DNA from: an uncultured Bacteroides sp. | GTDB taxonomy: Bacteria > Bacteroidota > Bacteroidia > Bacteroidales > Bacteroidaceae | Assembly (NCBI RefSeq): GCF_947632445.1 | Contig: NZ_CANRPM010000008.1 | Location: 1-64,000 of the forward strand | DNA: 64,000 nucleotides | Reading direction: 5' to 3' | In this document: in pieces, positions 53,851 through 62,645 of the stretch | Layout: every line of letters starts with the position of its first letter | Position numbering within the stretch: the stretch's first letter is position 1 | The notes under the pieces: generated by a model | Database searches by the model: none | What the model saw: only the letters and a program-made list of their open reading frames with translations | What the model was told of the DNA's origin: nothing | Program-made: the position numbers and the translations under genes

Positions 53851-54408
53851 ATGGATTCCAAACAAATTGATGTGATGGTGGCAGATGCCTCACATGAAGT
53901 TTACGTGGATACAATTCTCGATACCATAAGGGAAGCCGCCAAGAAACGCGGTACAGGAATTGCCGAGCGCACACACGAATATGTAGCCACCAAAATGAAA
54001 GAGGGGAAAGCCATTATCGCCCTCTGTGGCAACGAGTTTGCAGGTTTCACCTATATCGAAAGCTGGGGCAACAAGCAGTACGTAGCCACTTCAGGTCTGA
54101 TTGTACACCCCAAATACCAGGGCATCGGACTGGCCAAGCGTATCAAACAGGCCTCTTTCCGCCTGGCACGTCTTCGGTGGCCATGGGCCAAGATATTCAG
54201 CCTTACCAGCGGTGCGGCGGTGATGAAGATGAATACCGAACTGGGCTATGTGCCCGTCACCTTCAACGAGCTGACCGACGACGAGGCCTTCTGGAAAGGA
54301 TGCGAAGGTTGTATTAACCACGACATCCTGGTGGCTAAGGGCCGTAAGTTCTGCATCTGCACGGCCATGCTCTACGACCCCGCCCTGCACGAGGATGACA
54401 ACATCTAA
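53851..54408 (+). CDS. GNAT family acyltransferase of the arginine operon
   Basis: A 185-residue acyltransferase. The acyl-CoA binding motif is LIVHPKYQGIGLAKRIKQASF (about residues 81-101), preceded by the beta strands AGFTYIESWG and followed by IFSLTSGAAVMKMNTELGYVPV. Located between argR and argG, it is the best candidate for the first step of ornithine synthesis, acylating glutamate. Bacteroides use N-succinyl rather than N-acetyl intermediates for arginine synthesis, so it may use succinyl-CoA. Substrate is inferred from the pathway and operon only. Confidence 0.8.
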   Translation: MDSKQIDVMVADASHEVYVDTILDTIREAAKKRGTGIAERTHEYVATKMKEGKAIIALCGNEFAGFTYIESWGNKQYVATSGLIVHPKYQGIGLAKRIKQASFRLARLRWPWAKIFSLTSGAAVMKMNTELGYVPVTFNELTDDEAFWKGCEGCINHDILVAKGRKFCICTAMLYDPALHEDDNI

Positions 54409-54440
54409 GGGAAAATGAATAAATAAACACATATTGAACA

Positions 54441-55655
54441 ATGGAAGCAAAGAAGAAAAAAGTAGTGGTCGCTTTCAGCGGCGGATTGGATACATCGTTC
54501 ACTGTGATGTATCTGACCAGGGAGAAAGGTTATGAAGTATATGCAGCGTGTGCCAACACGGGCGGCTTCAGCGCTGGGCAGTTGAAAGCCAACGAAGAAA
54601 ATGCTTACAAGCTGGGAGCCGTGAAGTACGTCACCCTCGACGTAACACAGGAATATTACGAAAAGAGCCTGAAGTACATGGTCTACGGCAACGTGTTGCG
54701 CAACGGTACATACCCCATCTCCGTCAGCTCCGAGCGTATTTTCCAGGCACTGGCCATTGCCCGCTACGCCAACGAAATCGGCGCAGATGCCATCGCCCAC
54801 GGTTCGACAGGTGCCGGCAACGACCAAGTACGCTTCGACATGACCTTCCTCGTCATGGCTCCGAGTGTGGAAATCATCACCCTAACCCGCGACATGGCTC
54901 TAAGCCGCCAGGAGGAAATCTCCTACCTGAACAAGCACGGCTTTGCCGCCGACTTTGCCAAACTAAAATATTCCTATAATGTAGGAATCTGGGGCACGAG
55001 CATTTGCGGAGGCGAAATCCTCGACTCGGCACAGGGTCTTCCGGAAAGCGCCTACCTGAAGCACTGCACCAAGAAAGGCTCCGAACAGCTTCGCCTCACT
55101 TTCGAGAAAGGTGAACTGAAAGCCGTGAACGGCGAACGCTTCGGCGACCCCATCAAGGCCATCCAGAAGGTAGAAGAAATCGGTGCGGCCTACGGCATCG
55201 GACGCGACATGCACGTGGGCGATACCATCATCGGTATCAAGGGGCGCGTAGGTTTCGAAGCCGCTGCTCCCATGCTGATCATCGGTGCCCACCGCTTCCT
55301 TGAGAAATACACCCTGAGCAAATGGCAGCAGTATTGGAAGGACCAGGTAGCCAACTGGTATGGCATGTTCCTCCATGAAAGCCAATATCTGGAACCCGTA
55401 ATGCGCGACATCGAAGCCATGCTGACCGAAAGCCAGCGCAACGTGAACGGTACCGCTATCCTCGAACTCCGCCCGCTGGGCTTCCACACCGTGGGCGTAG
55501 AGAGCCAAGACGATCTGGTGGAGAACAAATTCGGCGAATATGGTGAGATGCAGAAGGGTTGGACAGCCGAAGACGCCAAGGGTTTCATCAAGGTATCGTC
55601 CACTCCGCTCCGCGCCTACTATGCTACACACAAGAACGAACTGAATAATATATAA
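54441..55655 (+). CDS. argG: Argininosuccinate synthase
   Basis: Joins citrulline and aspartate with ATP, the penultimate step of arginine synthesis. The 404-residue protein has the N-type PP-loop AFSGGLDTSF, ANTGGFSAGQLKANEENAYKLGA, AHGSTGAGNDQVRFD and NVGIWGTSICGGEILDS. This is the second, less common form of argininosuccinate synthase found in Bacteroidota rather than the E. coli type. It is 32 bases downstream of the GNAT gene. Intact. Confidence 0.95.
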   Translation: MEAKKKKVVVAFSGGLDTSFTVMYLTREKGYEVYAACANTGGFSAGQLKANEENAYKLGAVKYVTLDVTQEYYEKSLKYMVYGNVLRNGTYPISVSSERIFQALAIARYANEIGADAIAHGSTGAGNDQVRFDMTFLVMAPSVEIITLTRDMALSRQEEISYLNKHGFAADFAKLKYSYNVGIWGTSICGGEILDSAQGLPESAYLKHCTKKGSEQLRLTFEKGELKAVNGERFGDPIKAIQKVEEIGAAYGIGRDMHVGDTIIGIKGRVGFEAAAPMLIIGAHRFLEKYTLSKWQQYWKDQVANWYGMFLHESQYLEPVMRDIEAMLTESQRNVNGTAILELRPLGFHTVGVESQDDLVENKFGEYGEMQKGWTAEDAKGFIKVSSTPLRAYYATHKNELNNI

Positions 55656-55665
55656 TTTTTACGTT

Positions 55666-55878
55666 ATGGAAGAAAAAAAGAGACTCAGACGCCCGCGTAC
55701 CGGACGCATGCTGGCCGGTGTATGTGCCGGTATTGCAAACTATTTTGTGCTCGATCCCACCGTCATCCGTATTGTTTACACGCTTGTAACCATATTTACG
55801 GCCTTCTCGGGAGTCATCATCTACCTTCTGCTGATGCTGATTATCCCCGAAGAGGAGAACCGTTGCTCGCAGAAATGA
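55666..55878 (+). CDS. PspC domain small membrane protein
   Basis: A 70-residue protein with the PspC pattern: basic head (EEKKRLRRPRTGR), MLAGVCAGIANYFVLDPTVIRI, then a hydrophobic helix VTIFTAFSGVIIYLLLMLIIP and an acidic tail. It is a single-helix inner-membrane protein related to the phage-shock PspC, with no partner PspA or PspB here. Its location 10 bases after argG and 18 before argC shows that it is embedded in the arginine operon. A functional link to arginine synthesis is unproven. Confidence 0.9.
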   Translation: MEEKKRLRRPRTGRMLAGVCAGIANYFVLDPTVIRIVYTLVTIFTAFSGVIIYLLLMLIIPEEENRCSQK

Positions 55879-55896
55879 AATTAGACAAACACGAAT

Positions 55897-56865
55897 ATGA
55901 TTAAAGTAGGAATTATCGGCGGAGCAGGCTATACGGCAGGCGAACTCATCCGCTTGCTCCTGAACCATCCAGAGGCGGAAATCGTCTTTGTCAACAGTTC
56001 GAGCAATGCCGGCAACAAGATAACCGACGTGCACGAAGGTCTCTATGGCGAAACCGAACTGACCTTCACCGACCAGCTTCCGTTGGACGAAATTGATGTG
56101 CTTTTCTTCTGCACTGCCCACGGCGACACACGTAGGTTTATGGAGAGCCATAACGTGCCCGAAGACCTGAAGATTATTGACCTCTCGATGGATTACCGCA
56201 TCAAGAGCGATGATCACGATTTCATCTACGGCCTGCCCGAATTGAACCGACGAGCCACCTGCAAAGCCAAGCATGTAGCCAACCCCGGCTGCTTTGCCAC
56301 TTGCATCCAGCTGGGCCTGCTTCCGCTGGCCAAAAACCTAATGTTGAACGAAGACATTATGGTGAACGCCATCACGGGCAGTACCGGTGCGGGCGTCAAG
56401 CCTGGCGCCACGAGCCACTTCAGCTGGCGCAACAACAACCTGAGTGTCTACAAGGCTTTCGAACACCAGCACGTGCCCGAAATCAAGCAGTCGCTCCGCC
56501 AGCTCCAGAACAGCTTCAACTCGGAAATCGACTTCATCCCTTATCGTGGCGACTTCGCCCGCGGCATCTTCGCCACTATTGTCATAAAAACCAAGGTACC
56601 CTTTGAGGAAATCCGCCGCATGTACGAAGAATACTATGCCAAAGACTCCTTCACGCACATCGTTGACAAGAACATCGACCTGAAGCAGGTAGTCAACACC
56701 AACAAGTGTCTCATCCACCTGGAGAAGCACGGTGACAAACTGCTCATCATTTCATGTATCGACAACTTGTTGAAAGGTGCCAGCGGTCAGGCCGTCCACA
56801 ACATGAACCTGATGTTCAACCTTGAGGAGACGATAGGATTAAGGCTGAAACCGAGTGCTTTTTAA
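55897..56865 (+). CDS. argC: N-acyl-gamma-glutamyl-phosphate reductase
   Basis: An NADPH-dependent reductase of 322 residues forming N-acylglutamate semialdehyde in ornithine synthesis. Nucleotide loop GIIGGAGYTAGELIRLL, catalytic Cys in VANPGCFATCIQLGL and substrate-binding HVPEIKQSL are visible. The length is the normal short type. In Bacteroides the acyl group is probably succinyl. It is followed 75 bases later by argD. Confidence 0.95.
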   Translation: MIKVGIIGGAGYTAGELIRLLLNHPEAEIVFVNSSSNAGNKITDVHEGLYGETELTFTDQLPLDEIDVLFFCTAHGDTRRFMESHNVPEDLKIIDLSMDYRIKSDDHDFIYGLPELNRRATCKAKHVANPGCFATCIQLGLLPLAKNLMLNEDIMVNAITGSTGAGVKPGATSHFSWRNNNLSVYKAFEHQHVPEIKQSLRQLQNSFNSEIDFIPYRGDFARGIFATIVIKTKVPFEEIRRMYEEYYAKDSFTHIVDKNIDLKQVVNTNKCLIHLEKHGDKLLIISCIDNLLKGASGQAVHNMNLMFNLEETIGLRLKPSAF

Positions 56866-56940
56866 TGAAGAATACATTCTGTCATTCCCAAGCATAGTTG
56901 AGGAATGACAGAATGAGTGCAACTAAGAAAGAGAACGATT

Positions 56941-58062
56941 ATGAAACTTTTCGACGTATATCCCCTCTTTGACATCAACATTGTCAAAGGGAAAGGCTGT
57001 CACGTGTGGGACGAGAACGGTACAGAGTACCTCGACCTCTACGGAGGCCATGCCGTCATCTCCATCGGCCATGCCCACCCGCACTATGTGGAGATGATCA
57101 GCCAGCAGGTAGCTACCCTGGGATTCTACTCCAACTCTGTTATCAACAAGCTCCAGCAACAGTTAGCCGAACGCTTAGGCAAGGCCAGCAGTTACGAAGA
57201 TTACTCACTCTTCCTCATCAACAGCGGTGCCGAAGCCAACGAGAACGCCCTAAAGCTGGCCTCCTTTCATAACGGACGCACACGGGTGGTGTCCTTCGTC
57301 AAAGCCTTTCACGGCCGCACATCGCTGGCCGTCGAGGTGACTAACAACTCCAAGATCATCGCCCCCATCAACGATAACGGACACGTCACCTACCTGCCGC
57401 TTAACGACACGGCTGCCATGCAGGCTGAGCTGGTTAAGGGTGATGTCTGCGCCGTCATTCTCGAAGGCATCCAAGGCGTAGGCGGCATCCAGCTCCCCAC
57501 TGACAAGTTCATGCACGCCCTCCGCCGGGCTTGTACGGAGACGGACACCGTGCTTATCCTCGACGAGATACAAAGCGGCTACGGACGTAGTGGCAAATTC
57601 TTCGCTCACCAATACCAGGGCATTTGCCCGGACATCATCACCGTAGCCAAAGGTATCGGCAACGGTTTCCCTATGGCCGGTGTTCTCATCAGTCCGATGT
57701 TTACGCCGGTCTACGGCCAACTGGGCACTACCTTCGGAGGCAACCATTTGGCCTGCACTGCCGCTTTAGCCGTGCTCGACGTCATGGAGCAGGAACACTT
57801 GGTTGAGAATGCCTCCCGTGTAGGCACCTATCTGCTGGACGAACTGAAGAAGTTACCCCAAATTAAGGAAGTACGCGGTCGCGGTCTGATGATAGGCCTC
57901 GAGTTCGACGAACCCATCAAAGACTTGCGCCTGCGCCTGCTTAAGAAGCAGCATGTTTTCACGGGCGTAAGCGGCACTAACGTCATCCGCCTCTTGCCGC
58001 CCCTCTGCTTGTCAATGGATGAGGCCAACCTCTTCCTGGAACAGTTCAAGAAGGAACTGTAG
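56941..58062 (+). CDS. argD: N-acylornithine aminotransferase
   Basis: A class III PLP aminotransferase of 373 residues converting N-acylglutamate semialdehyde to N-acylornithine. I start at the Met at 56941 (MKLFDVYPLFD), because the eight earlier codons lack family support. Landmarks are LINSGAEANENALKLA, VKAFHGRTSLAVEVT, LILDEIQSGYGRSGKFFA and the PLP lysine in TVAKGIGNGFPMAGV, then TTFGGNHLACTAALAVLDV. Last gene of the arginine operon seen here. The transcarbamylase, acylglutamate kinase and deacylase are not in the window. Confidence 0.93.
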   Translation: MKLFDVYPLFDINIVKGKGCHVWDENGTEYLDLYGGHAVISIGHAHPHYVEMISQQVATLGFYSNSVINKLQQQLAERLGKASSYEDYSLFLINSGAEANENALKLASFHNGRTRVVSFVKAFHGRTSLAVEVTNNSKIIAPINDNGHVTYLPLNDTAAMQAELVKGDVCAVILEGIQGVGGIQLPTDKFMHALRRACTETDTVLILDEIQSGYGRSGKFFAHQYQGICPDIITVAKGIGNGFPMAGVLISPMFTPVYGQLGTTFGGNHLACTAALAVLDVMEQEHLVENASRVGTYLLDELKKLPQIKEVRGRGLMIGLEFDEPIKDLRLRLLKKQHVFTGVSGTNVIRLLPPLCLSMDEANLFLEQFKKEL

Positions 58063-58250
58063 CCTATTGCAAAGAAATGAATTATAAAGTTCTGCCTTAT
58101 CACAAAAACGGTTAGTTCTTAAAACAACAGTATCTGGGGCTGCATAAACAGGACGAAGAAATCTTAACCCCAGATTATTGTGTAACTTATTACATTCTAC
58201 AGTCAGATGAAAAAAGTCTGAGAATATATTAGAAATCAGATTTATTTTCT

Positions 58251-58258
58251 AAATTTGC
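58251..58258 (+). promoter_or_regulatory. -7 promoter box for the collagen-like lipoprotein
   Basis: TAAATTTG followed by CA fits TAnnTTTG, 30 bases before the ATG at 58288. It overlaps an in-frame TTG at 58255. Confidence 0.6.
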
Positions 58259-58287
58259 ACCCAAATAAATTAAAAAAATTATTCTAT

Positions 58288-61140
58288 ATGAGAAAATTAT
58301 TAAATATTGGATGGTTCTGTCTCACCCTCGCAGTGGCGCAGACAGGCCTTATGTCGTGCGACGAGTACGATGATACGGAACTGCGGAATGACATCGAAAA
58401 TCTGGACAAGCGCGTGACTTCGCTTGAGGAGTGGTGGAAATCAATCAATTCGGATATCCAATCGTTGCAGACCATCGTGAATGCCTTGCAGGAGGAAAAA
58501 TTCATCACAGACGTAAAAGAGGTTACGACCGGTTACCAGATTACGTTTTCGGACGGAAAGTCCATCCTCATCAACCACGGAGCCAAAGGAGACAAGGGTG
58601 ATAAAGGAGACAAGGGTGATAAAGGAGACAAGGGCGACAAAGGAGACGATGGAGCCCAAGGCGAAAAGGGAGACAAAGGAGATAAAGGAGATGATGGAGC
58701 CCAAGGTGAAAAGGGTGACAAAGGAGATAAAGGAGATGACGGAGCCCAAGGCGAAAAGGGTGACAAAGGAGACGATGGAGCTCCCGGTAACACCCCGGTT
58801 ATCGGCGTGAAGCAGGCCGAGGACGGCGTGTATTACTGGACGCTGAACGGCGAATGGCTTCTCAATGATGCACAAGAGAAGATTCCCGTAACCGGGCCCA
58901 AAGGTGAAAAGGGTGACAAAGGAGATAAAGGAGACGACGGAGCCCAAGGCGAAAAGGGTGACAAAGGAGATAAAGGAGACGACGGAGCCCAAGGCGAAAA
59001 GGGTGACAAAGGAGATAAAGGAGATGACGGAGCTCAAGGCGAAAAAGGAGACAAGGGGGATCAAGGTGAACCCGGAGCTCAAGGGGTGACCCCGCAAGTA
59101 CGCATCAACCCCAATACCTATAAATGGGAAGTATCGACTGACGGTGGCCTAACTTGGGTTGAAATGAAAGGATCCAACGGTCAGCCCGTCAGTGCTCTCG
59201 GCGAGAAAGGTGAGCAGGGAGAAAGAGGCGATGCCGTATTCAAAGAGAATGGCGTAACTGTGAAAGACGGCTGCGTAGAATTCACATTGGCGAATGGAAC
59301 TGTCTTTACCGTGCCGCTCATGGACAACCCATCGGAAACCATAGACAAGTTGCTGAACCGCATCCAAAGTTTGGTGTATGTACCCAAGACCGGCGATGGA
59401 AAGATTCATCTCGGCACTTCCTACATCAGGGGAGAGGGACAGAAAATCAATGTGTCGAACACCCAAAAGATAGAGTACCGGGTATCGCCGGCGATGCTTC
59501 GTGACAGCCTGCTCAAGTACCTGCTGCCAGAGCATTACAGCTTCTGGCAGGAGCACGTGACGAGGGATAGTACGAATCTGAAAGCGTCGAGCGTAATAAC
59601 ACGTGCCGGAGAGCCGGAACACGACGGATTGCACGAATTCAACGTGCTGAATGTGGAGCAGGGCAATGGCCCGGGCGAGCTGTTAATCACCGTGAACAAC
59701 AATCACGACTTCACGCACGAAGACCTTGCCGTAGCACTATGCATCCGCTACGAGGACAAGAAGAACGACGTGTTGACGGAGATCACCTCTTCTTACACGA
59801 CCGTCGTGGGAGAAGGCAGCGACCTGACGGATCGTTTTTATGTGGCCCGAAAGGAGGGCGACACCTACACGCGCATCAGCCGCGACAACCATGTCGAGTA
59901 CACGCTGGCTTATGATGAAACCGACATTCCCATCACGTTGATGGAAGGCTACGAGGTGGTTTATGACAATGGCGAGACGGTGATGTCGCTCGAGGATGCG
60001 AAGAAAAAGTTCGAGTGGGATGCCGAGCTAAGCGGCAGCCTCACGCCGGGCATACAAAAACAGTACGACATGGAATCAAGTACATTTGAAGCGACGAGGG
60101 GAATGAATGTGACGACATTTTCCCTGAAGACGAGCGATACGAATAACATAGGCAAAACATGGACACAAGAATTCAAGGTGATGATCTCGAACAAGACATC
60201 CTCCAGCATCCAGATAGGCAGTGTAATCAACGCGGACGTACTGATATTGCCTTCGAAGTATGAGTGGGAGGCCGAAGTGACGTGGAACTACCAGAAATGG
60301 GAAGCCGGAAAGCGTAGCGGCTGGATGTCGGACGGTGCCACATACACCTCCTCCCTCGCGAAACTGAAATACAATGACACGGAGAGCAGCCTGTCCCCCA
60401 GCGCGAAAAAATACCTCTTCGTGGACGGGACAGCATGGAGCATCGAAAATACAAGCGACTTGAACATACAGAAAGCCGACGAACTGAAGGTCACGGCAAC
60501 TACCTTCTCCGGGGATCTCGCTTTCGCAGTGAGTGGCTTCAAATATTGTGAGGGCGATCACAAGGTTACCCTTACCCGGTCCGGTAGCAATTCGATAACA
60601 ACTTCCGGGGGCAAGGAACTGAAGGTGTCAGGCACACTGACGTTCAAGGGTCCCGCTGCGAAGGAGATTAACTTGAACGACGTCAATATGTCCACGGACA
60701 CCGGAGACGATTCCTACAAGAATAAGTTTGCCGGATATTACCCGCTGATTTACCTGTCGGCGGAAAACAATTATCCCACGAATCAGCGGCTACCCTATAC
60801 GAAAGATGATATCGACAAGTTCTTCGACGGAAACCCATACAACGTGACTATATGGATGTACTACGCCAAAAACTATAAATCCCTGACATTAGTGGGTCAG
60901 AAAACGTGCCCACGGGATGGTACCCCACCAGCAACACCGGAGTCGGCGACGCTGGTGCTAATCCCACAGGGCGGAAGGCCGTCTGTGTTTCTTCCGGCCG
61001 TGTGCGTGAAGGCCGACGAGGGGATTAAAACACTGGAACAGAACTGCACGTTCAATATTCCAGAGGGGCTGAAACTCAAAATCACCGACGGGCCGGAGTT
61101 CCCCATAACAGGAAGTTTCACCTTCAAGCCCAAGAACTGA
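58288..61140 (+). CDS. Collagen-like repeat surface lipoprotein, DUF4988-like
   Basis: A 950-residue lipoprotein from the Met at 58288 (MRKLLNIGWF); the 11 earlier codons start inside the promoter box. Signal ends in TGLMSC, then DEYDD. A short coiled coil (LRNDIENLDKRVTSLEEWWKS) is followed by a DUF4988-like strand module. Then come two collagen-like Gly-x-y blocks of about 70 and 64 residues (58579-58788 and 58894-59086). A spacer (TPVIGVKQAEDGVYYWTLNGE) separates them. The last 600 residues form beta-rich domains without a recognised enzyme motif. It is probably a rod-like surface adhesin or glycan-associated protein. That is inference from architecture. Confidence 0.82.
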   Translation: MRKLLNIGWFCLTLAVAQTGLMSCDEYDDTELRNDIENLDKRVTSLEEWWKSINSDIQSLQTIVNALQEEKFITDVKEVTTGYQITFSDGKSILINHGAKGDKGDKGDKGDKGDKGDKGDDGAQGEKGDKGDKGDDGAQGEKGDKGDKGDDGAQGEKGDKGDDGAPGNTPVIGVKQAEDGVYYWTLNGEWLLNDAQEKIPVTGPKGEKGDKGDKGDDGAQGEKGDKGDKGDDGAQGEKGDKGDKGDDGAQGEKGDKGDQGEPGAQGVTPQVRINPNTYKWEVSTDGGLTWVEMKGSNGQPVSALGEKGEQGERGDAVFKENGVTVKDGCVEFTLANGTVFTVPLMDNPSETIDKLLNRIQSLVYVPKTGDGKIHLGTSYIRGEGQKINVSNTQKIEYRVSPAMLRDSLLKYLLPEHYSFWQEHVTRDSTNLKASSVITRAGEPEHDGLHEFNVLNVEQGNGPGELLITVNNNHDFTHEDLAVALCIRYEDKKNDVLTEITSSYTTVVGEGSDLTDRFYVARKEGDTYTRISRDNHVEYTLAYDETDIPITLMEGYEVVYDNGETVMSLEDAKKKFEWDAELSGSLTPGIQKQYDMESSTFEATRGMNVTTFSLKTSDTNNIGKTWTQEFKVMISNKTSSSIQIGSVINADVLILPSKYEWEAEVTWNYQKWEAGKRSGWMSDGATYTSSLAKLKYNDTESSLSPSAKKYLFVDGTAWSIENTSDLNIQKADELKVTATTFSGDLAFAVSGFKYCEGDHKVTLTRSGSNSITTSGGKELKVSGTLTFKGPAAKEINLNDVNMSTDTGDDSYKNKFAGYYPLIYLSAENNYPTNQRLPYTKDDIDKFFDGNPYNVTIWMYYAKNYKSLTLVGQKTCPRDGTPPATPESATLVLIPQGGRPSVFLPAVCVKADEGIKTLEQNCTFNIPEGLKLKITDGPEFPITGSFTFKPKN
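58579..59086 (+). repeat. DNA tandem repeats encoding the collagen-like blocks
   Basis: Two blocks built on 9-base Gly-x-y pieces and on a larger 45-base unit coding GDDGAQGEKGDKGDK, repeated about three times per block with near-identical DNA. Silent differences are few (GAT/GAC, GGC/GGT), pointing to recent expansion. The near-identity allows length change by slippage or recombination. Confidence 0.85.
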
Positions 61141-61316
61141 CGGGAACGTAACGGACAAGAAACATTGAAAGCCCGCCGTCGGCAAGGGGTCGGATTCGCA
61201 TCGGCATCCCCTTTCCGGCGGCGGACATGTTATCAGACATCCTCCCTTTTTATCAGCTATCTTGTCTATGAAAGCTCCCAAATCACTTTGGAAATAATCC
61301 GAGAGGGGTTCAAAAT

Positions 61317-61515
61317 AGTCCTGTCACACCAAGTAGCAGATTATCAATAAATTAGTGCGACACCTTAGTACCTTTGGTAAACATTTCCGTGAAAAAATAA
61401 AAAATACCTTGCCTTTAAAGGCAGCCTATTTTTTATTTTATTTCAAAAAAGTTTGCACAGTCCTGTCACTGTCGCAGCAACCGACTGTATATCAATAAAT
61501 TGGTGTGACAGGACT
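61317..61515. mobile_element. MITE-like element with 16-bp perfect terminal inverted repeats
   Basis: AGTCCTGTCACACCAA (61317-61332) is exactly inverted as TTGGTGTGACAGGACT (61500-61515). Inside, a second pair (AGTCCTGTCAC at 61459-61469 and TTAGTGCGACA at 61352-61362) and a direct repeat ATCAATAAATT (61343-61353, 61491-61501) show it is two copies of a roughly 50-base dyad flanking a terminator hairpin. It has no coding capacity and no clear target-site duplication. It may be a small mobile or regulatory element. Confidence 0.6.
61394..61439. terminator. Bidirectional terminator hairpin
   Basis: AAAATAAAAAATA and TATTTTTTATTTT form a 13-bp A/T stem enclosing GCCTTTAAAGGC, a perfect 12-base palindrome. 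T-runs lie on both strands, so it can terminate the collagen-like gene on plus and transcripts from the right on minus. Confidence 0.75.
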
Positions 61516-61543
61516 GTTTAATCCGTGCCAAAACTCCGTTTTT

Positions 61544-61768
61544 CTTCCTCTTTTTTTCACGGACAATTCTTTCCGTCCTGACGTCGTGCTTGCCGACCCT
61601 CTGACGAAGTGCTTTGTCACCTTCTCAGAAAGCACTGCATGACACCCTCACGCAGCACTGCGTCGGGACTTCAGGAAGTGCTGCGTAGCAGCGGAAGGAA
61701 ATAGAAATTTCATTGTCGATTCATTGTCAGCTATCGCAGCCTGTTGTCGCTTTGAAAAGAAACCCGCC
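61544..61768 (-). repeat. Dispersed 225-bp repeat, copy B, with five 23-bp dyad units
   Basis: Inverted copy of the element at 34581-34805, gap-free. The five 23-base units, in minus-strand order, lie at 61664-61686, 61641-61663, 61618-61640, 61595-61617 and 61572-61594. The second unit is identical in the two copies, the first and fourth differ by one base each, and the third and fifth by five or six. Flanks are also conserved. The element begins at the foot of a terminator hairpin for the lipoprotein gene to its right. Confidence 0.9.
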
Positions 61769-61795
61769 ATTGATCAATATTTAATCAATGGCGGG
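61763..61795 (-). terminator. Terminator of the right-end SusD-lipoprotein unit
   Basis: CCCGCCATTGAT (61763-61774) and ATCAATGGCGGG (61784-61795) form a perfect 12-bp stem with a 9-base loop. On the minus strand it is followed by TTTCTTTTC. It lies about 70 bases after the stop of the lipoprotein at 61864. Confidence 0.85.
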
Positions 61796-61863
61796 CAACC
61801 GGCTATCTTTTGATTTATGTCGGATTCACGTTAAAATATAAAGATGGGGTATAACAAAATAAT

Positions 61864-62613
61864 TTATTCTGCAGGGAGTTTGATGATTTCTTCATATTCT
61901 CCGAAACTGCCGGCAGAACATGTAAACGACAAATACATATCAATGTAACCATTCTCTAATATACCATTACCTTCCGCGTATACAGCCCCGTAGGTGGGAT
62001 GTGTAAACACATATTGTTGTTCTATGTTGGCATTATTTCCATCCATTTTGACAATCAAATCCAACCCTTCTTCAAATGGTTCTGATATTTTATACCATTC
62101 CGCATGAGCAGCTTTACGTATCTCTATTGGGAATACCTCAGAAAACATGGTGGAATAGTATACTCCTTCTCCCAAAAGATCCCACTGAATTCCATAAAAT
62201 GTTGTTTCAAAAGCCTTTTTCTGACTTCCGCTTACTGCCACAGCTGTTATGGTATAGTCACCAATCAATCCTGTGAGAATGATGTCCTGGGTGGATTCAC
62301 CAGAAATTTCTTCCAGTTGGATGCCGTCTGCTATGACATGATCCAAGTAAGCAGACTCTCCATTTGCATCAATATACGTGTTCTTATCTGAAGTCAGTTC
62401 ATAAATATAATAGGCTTTCTGAGTACGATTATTGGCTGCAAATCGTAGTTTTATGTCATTGTCAGCATTGTAGTCATCACCCGGAGTATATTGGTAGACG
62501 ATTACGGATGGTTCGGCGTCTTTCCCTACATCTGTTCCTTGTTCTTCCGAACAAGACGTTACGGAAGCAAGCGTGAGCAGCCCCATAAATAATGTATAAA
62601 CATATTTTTTCAT
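61864..62613 (-). CDS. Lipoprotein of a SusD locus, unknown family
   Basis: A 249-residue lipoprotein. The signal peptide (MKKYVYTLFMGLLTLASVTSC) has a lipobox Cys followed by SEEQGTD. The mature protein looks all-beta with one Ig-like segment (IQLEEISGESTQDIILTGLIGDYTITAVAVSG) and a C-terminal sheet around ENGYIDMYLSFTCSAGSFGEY. It resembles the small surface lipoproteins that follow SusD in many loci, though I do not recognise a named family. It is 32 bases downstream of the SusD gene and ends before a strong terminator. Confidence 0.7.
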   Translation of the reverse strand: MKKYVYTLFMGLLTLASVTSCSEEQGTDVGKDAEPSVIVYQYTPGDDYNADNDIKLRFAANNRTQKAYYIYELTSDKNTYIDANGESAYLDHVIADGIQLEEISGESTQDIILTGLIGDYTITAVAVSGSQKKAFETTFYGIQWDLLGEGVYYSTMFSEVFPIEIRKAAHAEWYKISEPFEEGLDLIVKMDGNNANIEQQYVFTHPTYGAVYAEGNGILENGYIDMYLSFTCSAGSFGEYEEIIKLPAE

Positions 62614-62645
62614 ATTCTTACTGTTGATTTATTTTTTACCTCTAT

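Noticed and set aside
58441..59097. 218-codon minus-strand ORF with Ser/Phe/Val repeats
   Set aside because: Mirror of the collagen-coding repeats. Its repetitiveness is a by-product of the Gly-x-y DNA.
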